Positions 16,434 through 23,491 of a stretch of 23,516 nt of DNA are shown one piece after another; position 1 is the stretch's first letter; each line of letters starts with the position of its first letter. Both the position numbers and the translations under genes were made by a program. Below the pieces are notes generated by a model. It had not been told where the DNA came from, ran no database searches, and was given only the letters and a program-made list of their open reading frames with translations. The DNA comes from a virus, in the IMG/VR virus record IMGVR_UViG_3300043499_000015, positions 1 to 23,516 of that record; one strand, written 5' to 3'.

Positions 16434-17325
16434 AGTCGTACCTCATAGGGTCGACCAAGGCGCCCATCTCGGCGACGGGCTGCTGCGGCAGGAGCCTGTC
16501 GTCCCGGTACGGCGCCTCCAGTGGCCGCGCGCGGGGCTGCGGCACGCCTCCGGGAAAGACCGGAGGCGCCGGAGCGCCGGGTGGCGTTTGCGCGACGGGA
16601 GGAGCCCCCACCACAGCTGACGTTACGGCAGCGCGCGGGTCAGGTTCGCCGCCGCTAACTACCGGCGGTTGCCCGCCTAAGCCGCCGCTGGGTGCTTGAG
16701 GTTGTCTGCTCTTTGAGATGTATGCGGCCCCGACATCCCCTAGGGATGCGATGCCGCCACGAAGGCCCCTTTGTGGGCGGGTGCCCCACATCTCACGCAG
16801 TTGGTCATCGGTGGGCCGCGTTCCACGTGAAACAGCAGGCTGGCCGGCTTGGGGAAGAGGTAAGGAAGCCGGCGCAGCCCCCGTTTGCGGTTGCGAGGGG
16901 TCGCCGCCGAAAACGTTACGGGCGAAGGTGGCGCGTGCGGGGCCACTGTCGTCCCCGTAGCGAATGACAGGATGAAGTGCGGCGGATGCTTCGTCAATCG
17001 TGCGCGCGCCCCGAAACGCAGCGGAGTTGCCTTTTTCCGTGGTGTTCATCTCATGTGAGATAAAATCAGCCTGAACGCCGGGATCCGTCCACGGCAGGCC
17101 AGCCTTGGCGGCGAACTGCTGCAGCGCCTCAAAGCGCGGGCCGCGCCACTGCATCAGGCCGTAGGCGCCCTCGTCCTTGTTCATGGCGTTGGAGGCGAGC
17201 CCGCTCTCGGCCTGCAAGTTGCCGACAACGGCCGCGGCCTGCATGCGGGACATGCCGCCCTTCATCAGGCGGTCCATGATGAACTTGGGATCCGTCGTCT
17301 GCGCGGTGCCGCCGTAGAATGGCAT
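16426..17325 (-). CDS. Virion-associated lysozyme (phage tail lysozyme family)
   Basis: This 299-aa protein probably cuts peptidoglycan during DNA ejection. Residues 13-140 match the phage tail lysozyme pattern: FIMDRLMKGG, then AAAVVGNLQAESGL with candidate catalytic Glu40, NKDEGAYGLMQW, a helix FEALQQFAAKAGL, ADFISHEM, and HPVIRYGDDSGPARATFARN. Residues 140-290 are Pro/Gly-rich linker, and the C-terminus is MGALVDPMRYDYG, echoing the polyvalent protein. The frame is open to 17505, but I chose the ATG at 17325, because it lies one base past the upstream stop (TGACATG) and the 60 extra residues are an Arg/Ser/Pro shadow of the 109-aa gene. No signal peptide is present, which fits a virion enzyme rather than the lysis endolysin. 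Confidence 0.82.
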   Translation of the reverse strand: MPFYGGTAQTTDPKFIMDRLMKGGMSRMQAAAVVGNLQAESGLASNAMNKDEGAYGLMQWRGPRFEALQQFAAKAGLPWTDPGVQADFISHEMNTTEKGNSAAFRGARTIDEASAALHPVIRYGDDSGPARATFARNVFGGDPSQPQTGAAPASLPLPQAGQPAVSRGTRPTDDQLREMWGTRPQRGLRGGIASLGDVGAAYISKSRQPQAPSGGLGGQPPVVSGGEPDPRAAVTSAVVGAPPVAQTPPGAPAPPVFPGGVPQPRARPLEAPYRDDRLLPQQPVAEMGALVDPMRYDYG

Positions 17326-17326
17326 G

Positions 17327-17656
17327 TCAGGGTGCCTTGGAATTGCCAGTCGCGAGGGTGTGCGCGCGCTTCTTGCCGGCCTGCGTTCGCCGTACCTGCT
17401 GGTACTTGATGAAGGCAGGGCTGTTCTGGAACAACTCCGTCTCGGCGTTGGTGACGGCCGCGGCGCAGGCGTCGTAGATGGCGAAGTGCCGCTTGTTCTC
17501 CTCAAAGATCTCCTGCTCGCGCTTGAGCGCGCGCTCCCGGTCCTGCCGGTAGTGCCTCGCCAGCTCGTCCGCCTCGCGCTTTTTCTCAGCCGCGACCTCG
17601 GCCAGCACCTGAGCGCGGATCTTGGCGATGAACTTCAGGCGTTCCTTGCGCCTCAT
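17327..17656 (-). CDS. Coiled-coil protein between portal and lysozyme, function unknown
   Basis: This 109-aa protein is nearly all helical and highly charged (KIRAQVLAEVAAEKKREADE, then RQDRERALKREQEIFEENKR), with no Gly or Pro from residue 8 to 60, so it probably forms a long coiled coil. The C-terminus is basic (VRRTQAGKKRAHTLATG). An excellent GGAGG site lies 6 bases before the start, and the start overlaps the portal stop as ATGA. A role in portal assembly, scaffolding of the core or ejection is possible from position; I do not recognise a family. Confidence 0.72.
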   Translation of the reverse strand: MRRKERLKFIAKIRAQVLAEVAAEKKREADELARHYRQDRERALKREQEIFEENKRHFAIYDACAAAVTNAETELFQNSPAFIKYQQVRRTQAGKKRAHTLATGNSKAP

Positions 17657-20052
17657 CTTCCACCTCCGGGAAATTTAGGCATCATCTTGGCCTTCTGGGC
17701 CTGATCGAACTGGCTGATCTTCATGCTGCGGTTCAGGACGTTGTCCTGCTGCTTCTGCGCCATCTGCTCGCGCTGCATGCTGTTCTTCTCCTGCATGCCC
17801 TGCGCCATGATGTTCTGCTTCTGCGCGTCCAGCTGGCCCTTCATCCGGGAGGTCTGCTGGTCGATCGCGCCCTTCTGCGCGTCACGCTGGATCTGGGCGT
17901 TGATCTGCATGATCTTGGCCTGACGCTCTTTCTCGTTGCCCTCGTATTCCAGCTGCGCGATCTGCTGCTCGTTCTGGATCTTCTGCGTTTCCATCTGGCC
18001 CTTCATCTGCAGCTCCGCGATCTTGATCTGGCGCTCCTTTTCGTTCTCCTGCGTCTGCCAAGTCATCTTCTCGCGCTCGACCTGCGCCTTGGTGGCTTCG
18101 GCAGCAGCCGTGTCCTTGGCGTTCTTGGCATCCGGTCCGCCCTGACCAGCCTGACCGGCAGACGCCATCATGGTCTGCACGGCGTCGTCGATCGCGTTGT
18201 CGAGCTGGCGCCCGACACGGTAGGGCGCGACACCGAACTTGAGCAGCTCGCCGGCGAAGTTGGCCAAGGCCGGCAAGGCCGTCACCATGGTGCCGATCTG
18301 CTGGATCATCGGGGACAGTACCTGCAGGAATTCAGCGCGGGACTGCTTCTCTTTCTGCTCGTCGAACTGGATGGTGCTGTCGGTTTCGATGTCGAGGACG
18401 AAGTTGCGCGCGCGATTGTCGCGCAGGAACGTCATCACGTCCTCGTAGGTCGGCTTGCTGGCGAAGCTCTGCAGCTCCGACTGCGCCTGCTGCAGCGCCT
18501 GCTGGATCTCGGCCGCGGGATCGGCTCCCCCCGGCGCCTGCGGGCCGGGAGGAGGTCCGCCTTGGCCCATCGCAGGAGGGCCTGCCGGCGGAGGAGCCTG
18601 CAGCTGCTGCATGCGCTGCTGCGCCTGCTGCTGCTGCATGGCGAGCTGCTGCTGCTTCTGCATGACCTGCATCATGTGCTCGGCCTTGCGCGGCAGCTGC
18701 GTCTGGCTCATCGCCATGATGGTTTCGTCGTCGAACTTCTCCGTGATGATCTCGGTCGTGATCAGCACGCACTCCCGCGACACCCGGGCCATCTCGGCCT
18801 GCTTGTCCTTGATGCGCACCGAGCCGCTTTGCATCTTGAGCTGCTGTGCCCCGAGCGTCTCGTTGGGATCCGACGAGCCGCGCATGATGTCGCTCAGGCC
18901 CATGACTTGGTAGATGTCATCGATGATCTGCTTTCGCAGCGTGACCAGCACGTTGATCGTGTTGGCGACCATGTCGATCGGCATCCAGATGATGACTTCC
19001 TTGCTGCCGCCGAAAGCGGCCCAGTCCGGGATCGGCACCAGCACGCGACTGTCCGAGGTCGTGGCGAGCGCCTTCTCGATCGCGTCGGCCATGCTGTTGC
19101 CGCCGCTCGGATAGAAGCCCTTCACCTCGATGCTGCGCGACAGCGCGTGAATGCGCCCGGTGAGCTGGTTCAACTCGTCGAGCTGGTCGCGGTAGTAGAG
19201 GATCTCCGGCACCGGAACGAGACTGCCGGGCTGCGTGGTGCCGTAGGCCGGCCGAGGACATGGGAAGTAGCCCTGCAGCTCCAGATGCGGCTTGGCGTCG
19301 TCGAGCAGCACGTCGACGCCCTCACTGACCCAAACCACGTTGCCGAGGCCCTTGTGCCAGATCTCCCAGACCTTGGTGCGCTCGCGCTCGTCCGCGGCGC
19401 CGATGTCGCGCTTTTCGCGGTCGATCTTGTATTCGGCTTGGTCGTATGCGTCCCCGGAATACTTACTGAAGCGCTTTTTCATCTCCTCCCGGGTCAGGTA
19501 GCTCGCGGCCGCGACCCACTGCACCTCGTACCAGTTGCGCGCGGGATCATGCAGGAAGTCGTGGCGGTCCTTGTGCTCGATGCAGACCTTCTCGGGTTGA
19601 CTGCCCTTGGCTTTCTCATGGCGCAGCCACAGCGCGCCGCGGCCGTGCAGCACCATGTCGTCGCGCACCAGCATCAGGGCAGCGTGGATGTAGGTCAGGT
19701 CGAACGCCACGATCGCGGCGCGCTCCGCCACCTCTGACGCGGCTTGGAAGACCGGGCGCCGGTCCTTGAATTTTGGTACTACCACCGGCGTCGGAGGGCG
19801 CGCGTACACGCTCGGCTTCAGCACTTCCATGTTGGCCCAGAACATCTGGAATTCCCGCGGCCGGGCCGGGTCGCGCAGGCGCTCCAGATTGGCGTACATC
19901 TTGTCGATGTTGTCGCAATGGTCCTGCCATTCTTCGAAGACCTTTTCGGCCTCCGTCAGCATGTCAAACCACACCTGAGCGTTCTTCGGCTCGGTGAAGA
20001 CGTTGACTTCGTCGCGCCCCAATGGCTGGGGATCGGCAACCCTGTCGGCCAT
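17653..20052 (-). CDS. Portal protein with extended Gln-rich C-terminus
   Basis: This 799-aa protein probably forms the twelve-fold DNA channel at the head vertex. Typical podovirus portal features are an N-terminal ENLERLRDPARPREFQ-like helix region, AERAAIVAFDLTYIHAALML, GRGALWLRHE, the QGYFPCPRPAYGTT segment (about 260-274), the helix DQLDELNQLTGRIHALSRSI, and MGLSDIMRGSSDPNETLGAQ followed by QLKMQSGSVR (about 385-413). Residues 463-515 are Gln then Pro/Gly-rich low complexity, and 650-790 are a long Gln/Lys/Glu coiled coil, perhaps equivalent to the barrel of P22-type portals. I chose the ATG at 20052 because it follows the upstream stop as TGACATG with AGGGG 5 bases before the ATG; the frame itself is open to 20115. 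Confidence 0.87.
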   Translation of the reverse strand: MADRVADPQPLGRDEVNVFTEPKNAQVWFDMLTEAEKVFEEWQDHCDNIDKMYANLERLRDPARPREFQMFWANMEVLKPSVYARPPTPVVVPKFKDRRPVFQAASEVAERAAIVAFDLTYIHAALMLVRDDMVLHGRGALWLRHEKAKGSQPEKVCIEHKDRHDFLHDPARNWYEVQWVAAASYLTREEMKKRFSKYSGDAYDQAEYKIDREKRDIGAADERERTKVWEIWHKGLGNVVWVSEGVDVLLDDAKPHLELQGYFPCPRPAYGTTQPGSLVPVPEILYYRDQLDELNQLTGRIHALSRSIEVKGFYPSGGNSMADAIEKALATTSDSRVLVPIPDWAAFGGSKEVIIWMPIDMVANTINVLVTLRKQIIDDIYQVMGLSDIMRGSSDPNETLGAQQLKMQSGSVRIKDKQAEMARVSRECVLITTEIITEKFDDETIMAMSQTQLPRKAEHMMQVMQKQQQLAMQQQQAQQRMQQLQAPPPAGPPAMGQGGPPPGPQAPGGADPAAEIQQALQQAQSELQSFASKPTYEDVMTFLRDNRARNFVLDIETDSTIQFDEQKEKQSRAEFLQVLSPMIQQIGTMVTALPALANFAGELLKFGVAPYRVGRQLDNAIDDAVQTMMASAGQAGQGGPDAKNAKDTAAAEATKAQVEREKMTWQTQENEKERQIKIAELQMKGQMETQKIQNEQQIAQLEYEGNEKERQAKIMQINAQIQRDAQKGAIDQQTSRMKGQLDAQKQNIMAQGMQEKNSMQREQMAQKQQDNVLNRSMKISQFDQAQKAKMMPKFPGGGR

Positions 20053-20053
20053 G

Positions 20054-20257
20054 TCAGCCCCTGAGCCCGGGAAGGTGAAGCCCGCCGCCTCCGGCGAACT
20101 GGAGCAGGATGCCAATCAGGATGATCACCCCGATCGCAACCAGAACGATAGTGGCGATCTGCATCAGCGGAGGAGGCAGCGGGATCTGCTGCAGCAGCCA
20201 CCACAGGAAGATGACAGCTATGACCAGAATGACGAGGTAGACCAGCATGCTGATCAT
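20054..20257 (-). CDS. 67-aa two-helix membrane protein (possible holin or membrane pore)
   Basis: This protein is dominated by two hydrophobic stretches, residues 1-20 (MISMLVYLVILVIAVIFLWW) and 33-54 (QIATIVLVAIGVIILIGILL), joined by a short Pro-rich turn (QQIPLPPPLM). The C-terminus is Gly-rich and short. A perfect AGGAGG sits 5 bases before the ATG, the strongest ribosome-binding site in the window. Size and topology suit a small holin or a membrane component used at ejection, but there is no positive-charge tail and no endolysin beside it, so the role is open. It lies between an 82-aa hypothetical protein and the portal gene. Confidence 0.72.
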   Translation of the reverse strand: MISMLVYLVILVIAVIFLWWLLQQIPLPPPLMQIATIVLVAIGVIILIGILLQFAGGGGLHLPGLRG

Positions 20258-20266
20258 AGCCGCCTC

Positions 20267-20515
20267 CTATGCGTGACCCTCGACGCTGGTGTCAGGACGC
20301 TCTTGCTGCGCGAGTGACATTTCGATCAGGTGCTGGCCGATCTGCTCGATCTGGCGGTGGTCCGTGATCTCCGTGATGGTGTTGACGGTGACGTCGGCCC
20401 CGCCTCGCTGCATCACGGTGACCAGCAGGAACTGGACGTTGCGGCCGATGTACATCCCCTCCAGCGCCATCTTGATGCCGGCTGCTAGTGTGCGGATGTC
20501 CTCGTGTTCGTTCAT
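20267..20515 (-). CDS. 82-aa hypothetical protein between terminase and portal
   Basis: This short protein (start MNEHEDIRTLAAGIKMALEG, middle GRNVQFLLVTVMQRGGADVT, then EQIGQHLIEMSLAQQ) appears compact and alpha/beta, with no recognised motif. I chose the ATG at 20515, which overlaps the stop of the 41-aa zinc-ribbon gene as ATGA and has a GGAAGG site 7 bases before it. The longer frame up to 20674 runs over that gene and the terminase end and is a shadow. Function unknown. Confidence 0.65.
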   Translation of the reverse strand: MNEHEDIRTLAAGIKMALEGMYIGRNVQFLLVTVMQRGGADVTVNTITEITDHRQIEQIGQHLIEMSLAQQERPDTSVEGHA

Positions 20516-20637
20516 CGAACGACCTTCCCGCAGGCGGCGCACATCCAATACACAGTGCCGTCGTGCTCGATCGTGCCGCCGCAACACTCCAGCTTGCACT
20601 TCAGGCCCCACCAATTCCGCCAGCTTCTGAGTTTCAC
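20512..20637 (-). CDS. 41-aa zinc-ribbon-like protein with GTG start
   Basis: The frame from GTG at 20637 to TGA at 20514-20512 encodes MKLRSWRNWWGLKCKLECCG, then GTIEHDGTVYWMCAACGKVVR. Cys18 or Cys19 with Cys14, and Cys33-x-x-Cys36, form a plausible zinc-ribbon knuckle pair, and the N-terminus is basic and Trp-rich. The start overlaps the large terminase stop as GTGA and the stop overlaps the next start as ATGA, exactly the junction style of the other genes in the window. Both overlaps and the Cys pattern argue that it is real despite its size. A nucleic-acid or terminase-related role is possible. Confidence 0.65.
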   Translation of the reverse strand: MKLRSWRNWWGLKCKLECCGGTIEHDGTVYWMCAACGKVVR

Positions 20638-22016
20638 AGGCGCATATCCCCATAGCGGCGGATGATCGGACCATCTGGAGGAGGCGGGATGACCCAGCCG
20701 GTTCGCTTCGGCTCAGGCGGTCTTATCACAGGCAGCGCCTGCCACGCCAACGCCATGTAGCGGAAGGCATCCGCGTAGTGGCTCGTCCAGTCATGCTCTG
20801 CGTCCTTGCCGAAGGCCTTCGCCTCCTCGTCCCATTCGCGGTGGTACTGCTCCAGCGACGACAGGCCGATTTCCTCACAGCGCGGGTGGAAGACGCACAG
20901 CGGGATGGTGCGCCGCGCGGCCTCGATGCCGTCGCCCTTCGATGCGGCGCGCACCAGCTGCGGGTAGAGGTCGAACATCTTCATGCTCTCGACGCGCGTG
21001 CGATTGATGCCCCATTCCTTCACCTTGGCGTCCTGCGGCACCCAGTCGATGCCGTCGATCCAGCCGTGCTGCTTGCGGCGCTCCGCGATGATGTTGCTGT
21101 AATGCTCGACGCCGACGTTGGCTGCGCCATACACGTCGAGGATGAACAGCTGCCCGCCGACCTGCTGAAACCACCAGATGGCCGTGTCGTCGCGCACGCC
21201 GATGTCCCACGCGCGATGCACCGGGCGCTTCAGGTCGGCCTCGATCGGCAGCACGCGACCCTCGCGCCGCACGTCCATCATCTCTAGGGCGTAGAACGCG
21301 CCTAGGACGCTGGCGTTGAAGTCCACCATGTATTCTTGCTGGAATTGGCTGGCGCCGACGTCGCGGCCGAATAGCGCAGTGTATTCCCGCAGGCTGTCGT
21401 CGAGCTGGTCTTGCGTGAGCGAGTTGGTGTCGATCGCGGTGAGGCGCTGGGCGAACCACGCCGGGTTCTGGCACGCCATGTCGTACATGGTCTTGGCGTG
21501 GTTGCGGCCGCGCGGTGTCGTGATGAACGCGGCCCAGCCGCCGTTCTCCTCTAGGATCGGACGGTGGTAGGCCCAAGCGCCGGGATGCGCGAGCGCCCAC
21601 TCGCTGTAGGCGATGCCCACGACTGACGCGCCCATCTGCGCGTTGTAGTTGTCCGAGCCGATCAGCTGCCACGTGCTCTGGTTCTTGAAGCGGATCAGCA
21701 TCTGGCTTTCGTTGACGCTCTCCCGGATCTCATCCGGAAAGGCCTCGTCAATGCGGCGCTGGCCAGTATGCGGGTTGATGGCGTTCCAGATGGCGCGCCG
21801 GCACTGCTCGTATTCCGGCATGCAGTGCCAGTAGCCGCCGACGCGCTCGGAGGCGGCGCATGCGGTGTGGTGGAGGATGACGTCGTCCTTGCCGGCACGG
21901 CGATGCCAGATGGCGATCGCGCGCTTGCCGCCGTCGGCAAGGTAATTCCACAGCGCCTCTTGGTAGGGACGCGGCCGCCATTTATTCGGCAGTCGGATCC
22001 TTGTGTCCGTTTCCAT
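20634..22016 (-). CDS. terL: Terminase large subunit
   Basis: This 460-aa protein is the packaging motor ATPase and headful nuclease. Residues 37-44 (WHRRAGKD) are the Walker A-type motif, 132-140 (VVGIAYSEW) the Walker B region ending in a Ser-Glu pair, and 165-170 (ITTPRG) the coupling motif. The nuclease domain has AWDIGVRDDTAIWW (Asp271), LFILDVYG (Asp294) and the late HYADAFRYMA (Asp416), matching the three-acid RNase H-like site. Length fits the family. The start at 22016 overlaps the small subunit gene by 35 bases and has no good ribosome-binding site, so the start is less certain than the rest. Its stop overlaps the 41-aa gene as GTGA. Confidence 0.93.
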   Translation of the reverse strand: METDTRIRLPNKWRPRPYQEALWNYLADGGKRAIAIWHRRAGKDDVILHHTACAASERVGGYWHCMPEYEQCRRAIWNAINPHTGQRRIDEAFPDEIRESVNESQMLIRFKNQSTWQLIGSDNYNAQMGASVVGIAYSEWALAHPGAWAYHRPILEENGGWAAFITTPRGRNHAKTMYDMACQNPAWFAQRLTAIDTNSLTQDQLDDSLREYTALFGRDVGASQFQQEYMVDFNASVLGAFYALEMMDVRREGRVLPIEADLKRPVHRAWDIGVRDDTAIWWFQQVGGQLFILDVYGAANVGVEHYSNIIAERRKQHGWIDGIDWVPQDAKVKEWGINRTRVESMKMFDLYPQLVRAASKGDGIEAARRTIPLCVFHPRCEEIGLSSLEQYHREWDEEAKAFGKDAEHDWTSHYADAFRYMALAWQALPVIRPPEPKRTGWVIPPPPDGPIIRRYGDMRL

Positions 22017-22341
22017 TGGCGCGCCCGTTGATCAGCTTGGCGCCGCTGCCGGGCTCGTCGCCGAAGCGCTTGATGATCTCGATGGTGACATGGCCCGAGC
22101 CCCGCGCCTCGATCTGCAGCGGTAGCACGCGCGACAGGCCCGACAGGAACGCCGCGGGGTGCGTTGCGGCCTTCTCGGCGAGATAGTTGACCAAGCCATC
22201 CGGACCGCCGCCGCCGGCCTTCTGTGCGGCCAGCAGGTATGCGTCACGCAGGATGAGGGTTGGCATGGTCGGCCCGGGAGGTCGCCCCTTCGGGTTGGGC
22301 GAGGGCATGCCGGCCTTGTAGCTGGTGGAGGACCGGGCCAT
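21982..22341 (-). CDS. Probable small terminase subunit
   Basis: This 119-aa protein has the N-terminal pattern SPNPKGRPPGPT (14-25), seen in proteins encoded directly before large terminases, then helical segments (LILRDAYLLAAQKAGG, DGLVNYLAEKAATHPAAFLS, RVLPLQIEARGSG) and a Gly/Asn-rich tail. The basic Pro/Gly motif likely contacts DNA. I chose the ATG at 22341, which overlaps the upstream stop as TGATG; the open frame to 22584 is a shadow of the Cys-rich gene. The small subunit would recognise the packaging start site and pass DNA to the large subunit. Assigned by position and motif, since small terminases vary widely. Confidence 0.72.
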   Translation of the reverse strand: MARSSTSYKAGMPSPNPKGRPPGPTMPTLILRDAYLLAAQKAGGGGPDGLVNYLAEKAATHPAAFLSGLSRVLPLQIEARGSGHVTIEIIKRFGDEPGSGAKLINGRANGNGHKDPTAE

Positions 22342-22589
22342 CAGAGCTGGCCTGCGCGCAAGTGCGCCATGCCGCAGCATCCGAGGCGGGACGGTGTCGT
22401 GACCTCGGCGTTGACCCAGATCCACGCCATGCACGCCGTCCCGAGGCAGCGGCAGTTTTCTGGATTGGTGTTGACGTCGCCGACTGCCATGAGCCATCGG
22501 TTGCCCGCGCCGCTGTTGACCTTGTCGAAATATTGCGTGCGCGAGAACGGGCACCAGCGCGTCAAGGCTTCCTGCTCGGTGCAAATCAT
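22341..22589 (-). CDS. 82-aa Cys-rich conserved-type phage protein
   Basis: The sequence has seven cysteines arranged as EALTRWCPFSRTQYFD, then NCRCLGTACMAWIWV, and GCCGMAH. I recall similar small proteins (WCPFxRV, CxGxxCMAWRW, GYCGLAG) in phages and prophages, so this is probably a conserved family of unknown function; the Cys spacing suggests zinc binding. It starts at ATG 22589 after the 161-bp leader region and its stop overlaps the small terminase start as TGATG, so it heads the packaging operon. Function unknown. Confidence 0.72.
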   Translation of the reverse strand: MICTEQEALTRWCPFSRTQYFDKVNSGAGNRWLMAVGDVNTNPENCRCLGTACMAWIWVNAEVTTPSRLGCCGMAHLRAGQL

Positions 22590-22643
22590 TTGGGAGCCTG
22601 CACGTCCCTGCTCTGAACCGCGTTCATTTCGCGTTCTAAGCCT

Positions 22644-22707
22644 CGCTGGTGCGTTTGTCCAGTTTGAGCATGCACCCTAGCGGGCAGCTCTTTTTAACGC
22701 ACCAGCG
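22644..22707. repeat. Perfect 12-bp inverted repeat with 40-bp spacer in leader
   Basis: CGCTGGTGCGTT at 22644-22655 is matched exactly by its reverse complement AACGCACCAGCG at 22696-22707. It lies in the 161-bp gap between the SprT-like gene and the Cys-rich gene. Arms 40 bases apart suit two operator half-sites or a long RNA stem. I see no convincing promoter boxes inside the gap. Confidence 0.7.
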
Positions 22708-22712
22708 GTCAC

Positions 22713-22743
22713 GGCTGTAGGCTGGCGAGGTTAGCCTACAGCC
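22713..22743 (-). terminator. 11-bp perfect hairpin after the SprT-like gene
   Basis: GGCTGTAGGCT (22713-22723) and AGCCTACAGCC (22733-22743) form a perfect 11-bp stem with a 9-base loop, starting 7 bases after the stop of the SprT-like gene. It lacks a T tract on either strand, so it may be an RNA-processing or 3'-protection hairpin rather than a classical terminator. Confidence 0.5.
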
Positions 22744-22750
22744 ATGCGGG

Positions 22751-23368
22751 TTACTCTCCCCTCTCCTGTGGCGTCGTCAGCTCCCGCCCGTGGACGGGGC
22801 ACTTCAGCCTTCCCCAAGCCATTTGCTCAACTTTTACCTTGGCGACGAAGCCGCAGGCACCGCAGCTGACGTTGGTCATCTTGGGCGTCTTCTGCACCCG
22901 GTAGTCGACAGCCCATCCGGCCTTGAACCTCGCTGCTGGAAGGGGTCCCAGTCGCGCAAGGACGTCCGCCCATAGCGTGCGGAACAGCGCACCCTCCGTT
23001 GTCGCCCTCATGGGCCCTTCCAGCCCCAGCGACGTCGCCAGCGCCTTGAACGGCTTTCCGTGCTTCACGGAATGCGGCAGCGCGGCGTGGCACAGCTCGT
23101 GAACCAAGATGCCGCCGACCCGCACGGGATCCGTCTCCGCGGCCGTGATCCAGATCTCCCGGCCATTGTCCTCCGTCACGGCGTCGGACCAGCATAGGCC
23201 GATATACTTCTGCTTCGCCCTGTGCGGCGGGCAGATCGCGGCCCGGATCCTAGGAGGCAAAGGCTTCCCTGCAAGCACGAACTTACCTCTAGCCAATTCG
23301 ATGAATTGACTACACCACGCATCCCGCGTGAGGGCAGGGAGAGGCTGGCCAGCGAGCGCATTGATCAT
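22751..23368 (-). CDS. SprT-like zinc metallopeptidase with C-terminal zinc ribbon
   Basis: This 205-aa protein has the HExxH zinc-peptidase motif in VHELCHAALPHSVKHGKPFK (HELCH at 90-94), with further His99 and His103 available as the third ligand, and the following KALATSLGLEGPM typical of phage SprT-like proteins. A C-terminal zinc ribbon follows, with Cys169-x-x-Cys172 and Cys190-x-x-His193. The family relates to SprT/Spartan peptidases, which act on DNA-bound proteins. GGAG lies 9 bases before the start. It stands outside the packed structural operon, separated by a leader with two inverted repeats, so it may belong to an earlier-expressed set. The substrate is unknown. Confidence 0.82.
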   Translation of the reverse strand: MINALAGQPLPALTRDAWCSQFIELARGKFVLAGKPLPPRIRAAICPPHRAKQKYIGLCWSDAVTEDNGREIWITAAETDPVRVGGILVHELCHAALPHSVKHGKPFKALATSLGLEGPMRATTEGALFRTLWADVLARLGPLPAARFKAGWAVDYRVQKTPKMTNVSCGACGFVAKVKVEQMAWGRLKCPVHGRELTTPQERGE

Positions 23369-23371
23369 AAA

Positions 23372-23421
23372 AGGTACTCCGGTGAGTTATGAGCAGAGTT
23401 AAGAGGTATTCAGGTGAGTTA
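23372..23421 (-). repeat. Two 18-bp direct repeats upstream of the SprT-like gene
   Basis: AGGTACTCCGGTGAGTTA (23372-23389) and AGGTATTCAGGTGAGTTA (23404-23421) agree at 16 of 18 positions, 32 bases apart. On the minus strand they read TAACTCACC..., with a third partial TTAACTC between them. The first copy contains the ribosome-binding site of the SprT-like gene. They could be operator half-sites or paired translation-control sites. Confidence 0.6.
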
Positions 23422-23463
23422 AGGAGAAAACCCGGAATTTTATCGGGATTTTTGTCCATCCCA

Positions 23464-23491
23464 GCCGGGAGGGGCATAACCCCCTCCCGGC
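23464..23491. terminator. GC-rich 11-bp hairpin, possible terminator of an upstream gene
   Basis: GCCGGGAGGGG (23464-23474) pairs perfectly with CCCCTCCCGGC (23481-23491) around a 6-base loop. No T tract follows directly. A second, weak stem nearby (CCCG 23431-23434 / CGGG 23444-23447) is flanked by A and T runs on both sides, so the pair together may end transcription arriving from beyond the window. Confidence 0.5.

Noticed and set aside
17326-17505. N-terminal extension of the lysozyme frame
   Set aside because: The extra 60 residues are Arg/Ser/Pro-rich and overlap the 109-aa coiled-coil gene; the start at 17325 gives a clean TGACATG junction.
18562-19737. Plus-strand open frame of 391 codons
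   Set aside because: It is antisense to the portal gene, with low-complexity Leu/His/Arg content and no plausible start context.
22586-22675. Possible 29-aa leader frame (GTG at 22675) and an 11-aa frame (ATG at 22671) before the Cys-rich gene
   Set aside because: The 29-aa frame ends in an ATGA overlap with the next start, which is suggestive, but its ribosome-binding site is poor and its composition is unremarkable; it overlaps one arm of the inverted repeat. Not strong enough to call.
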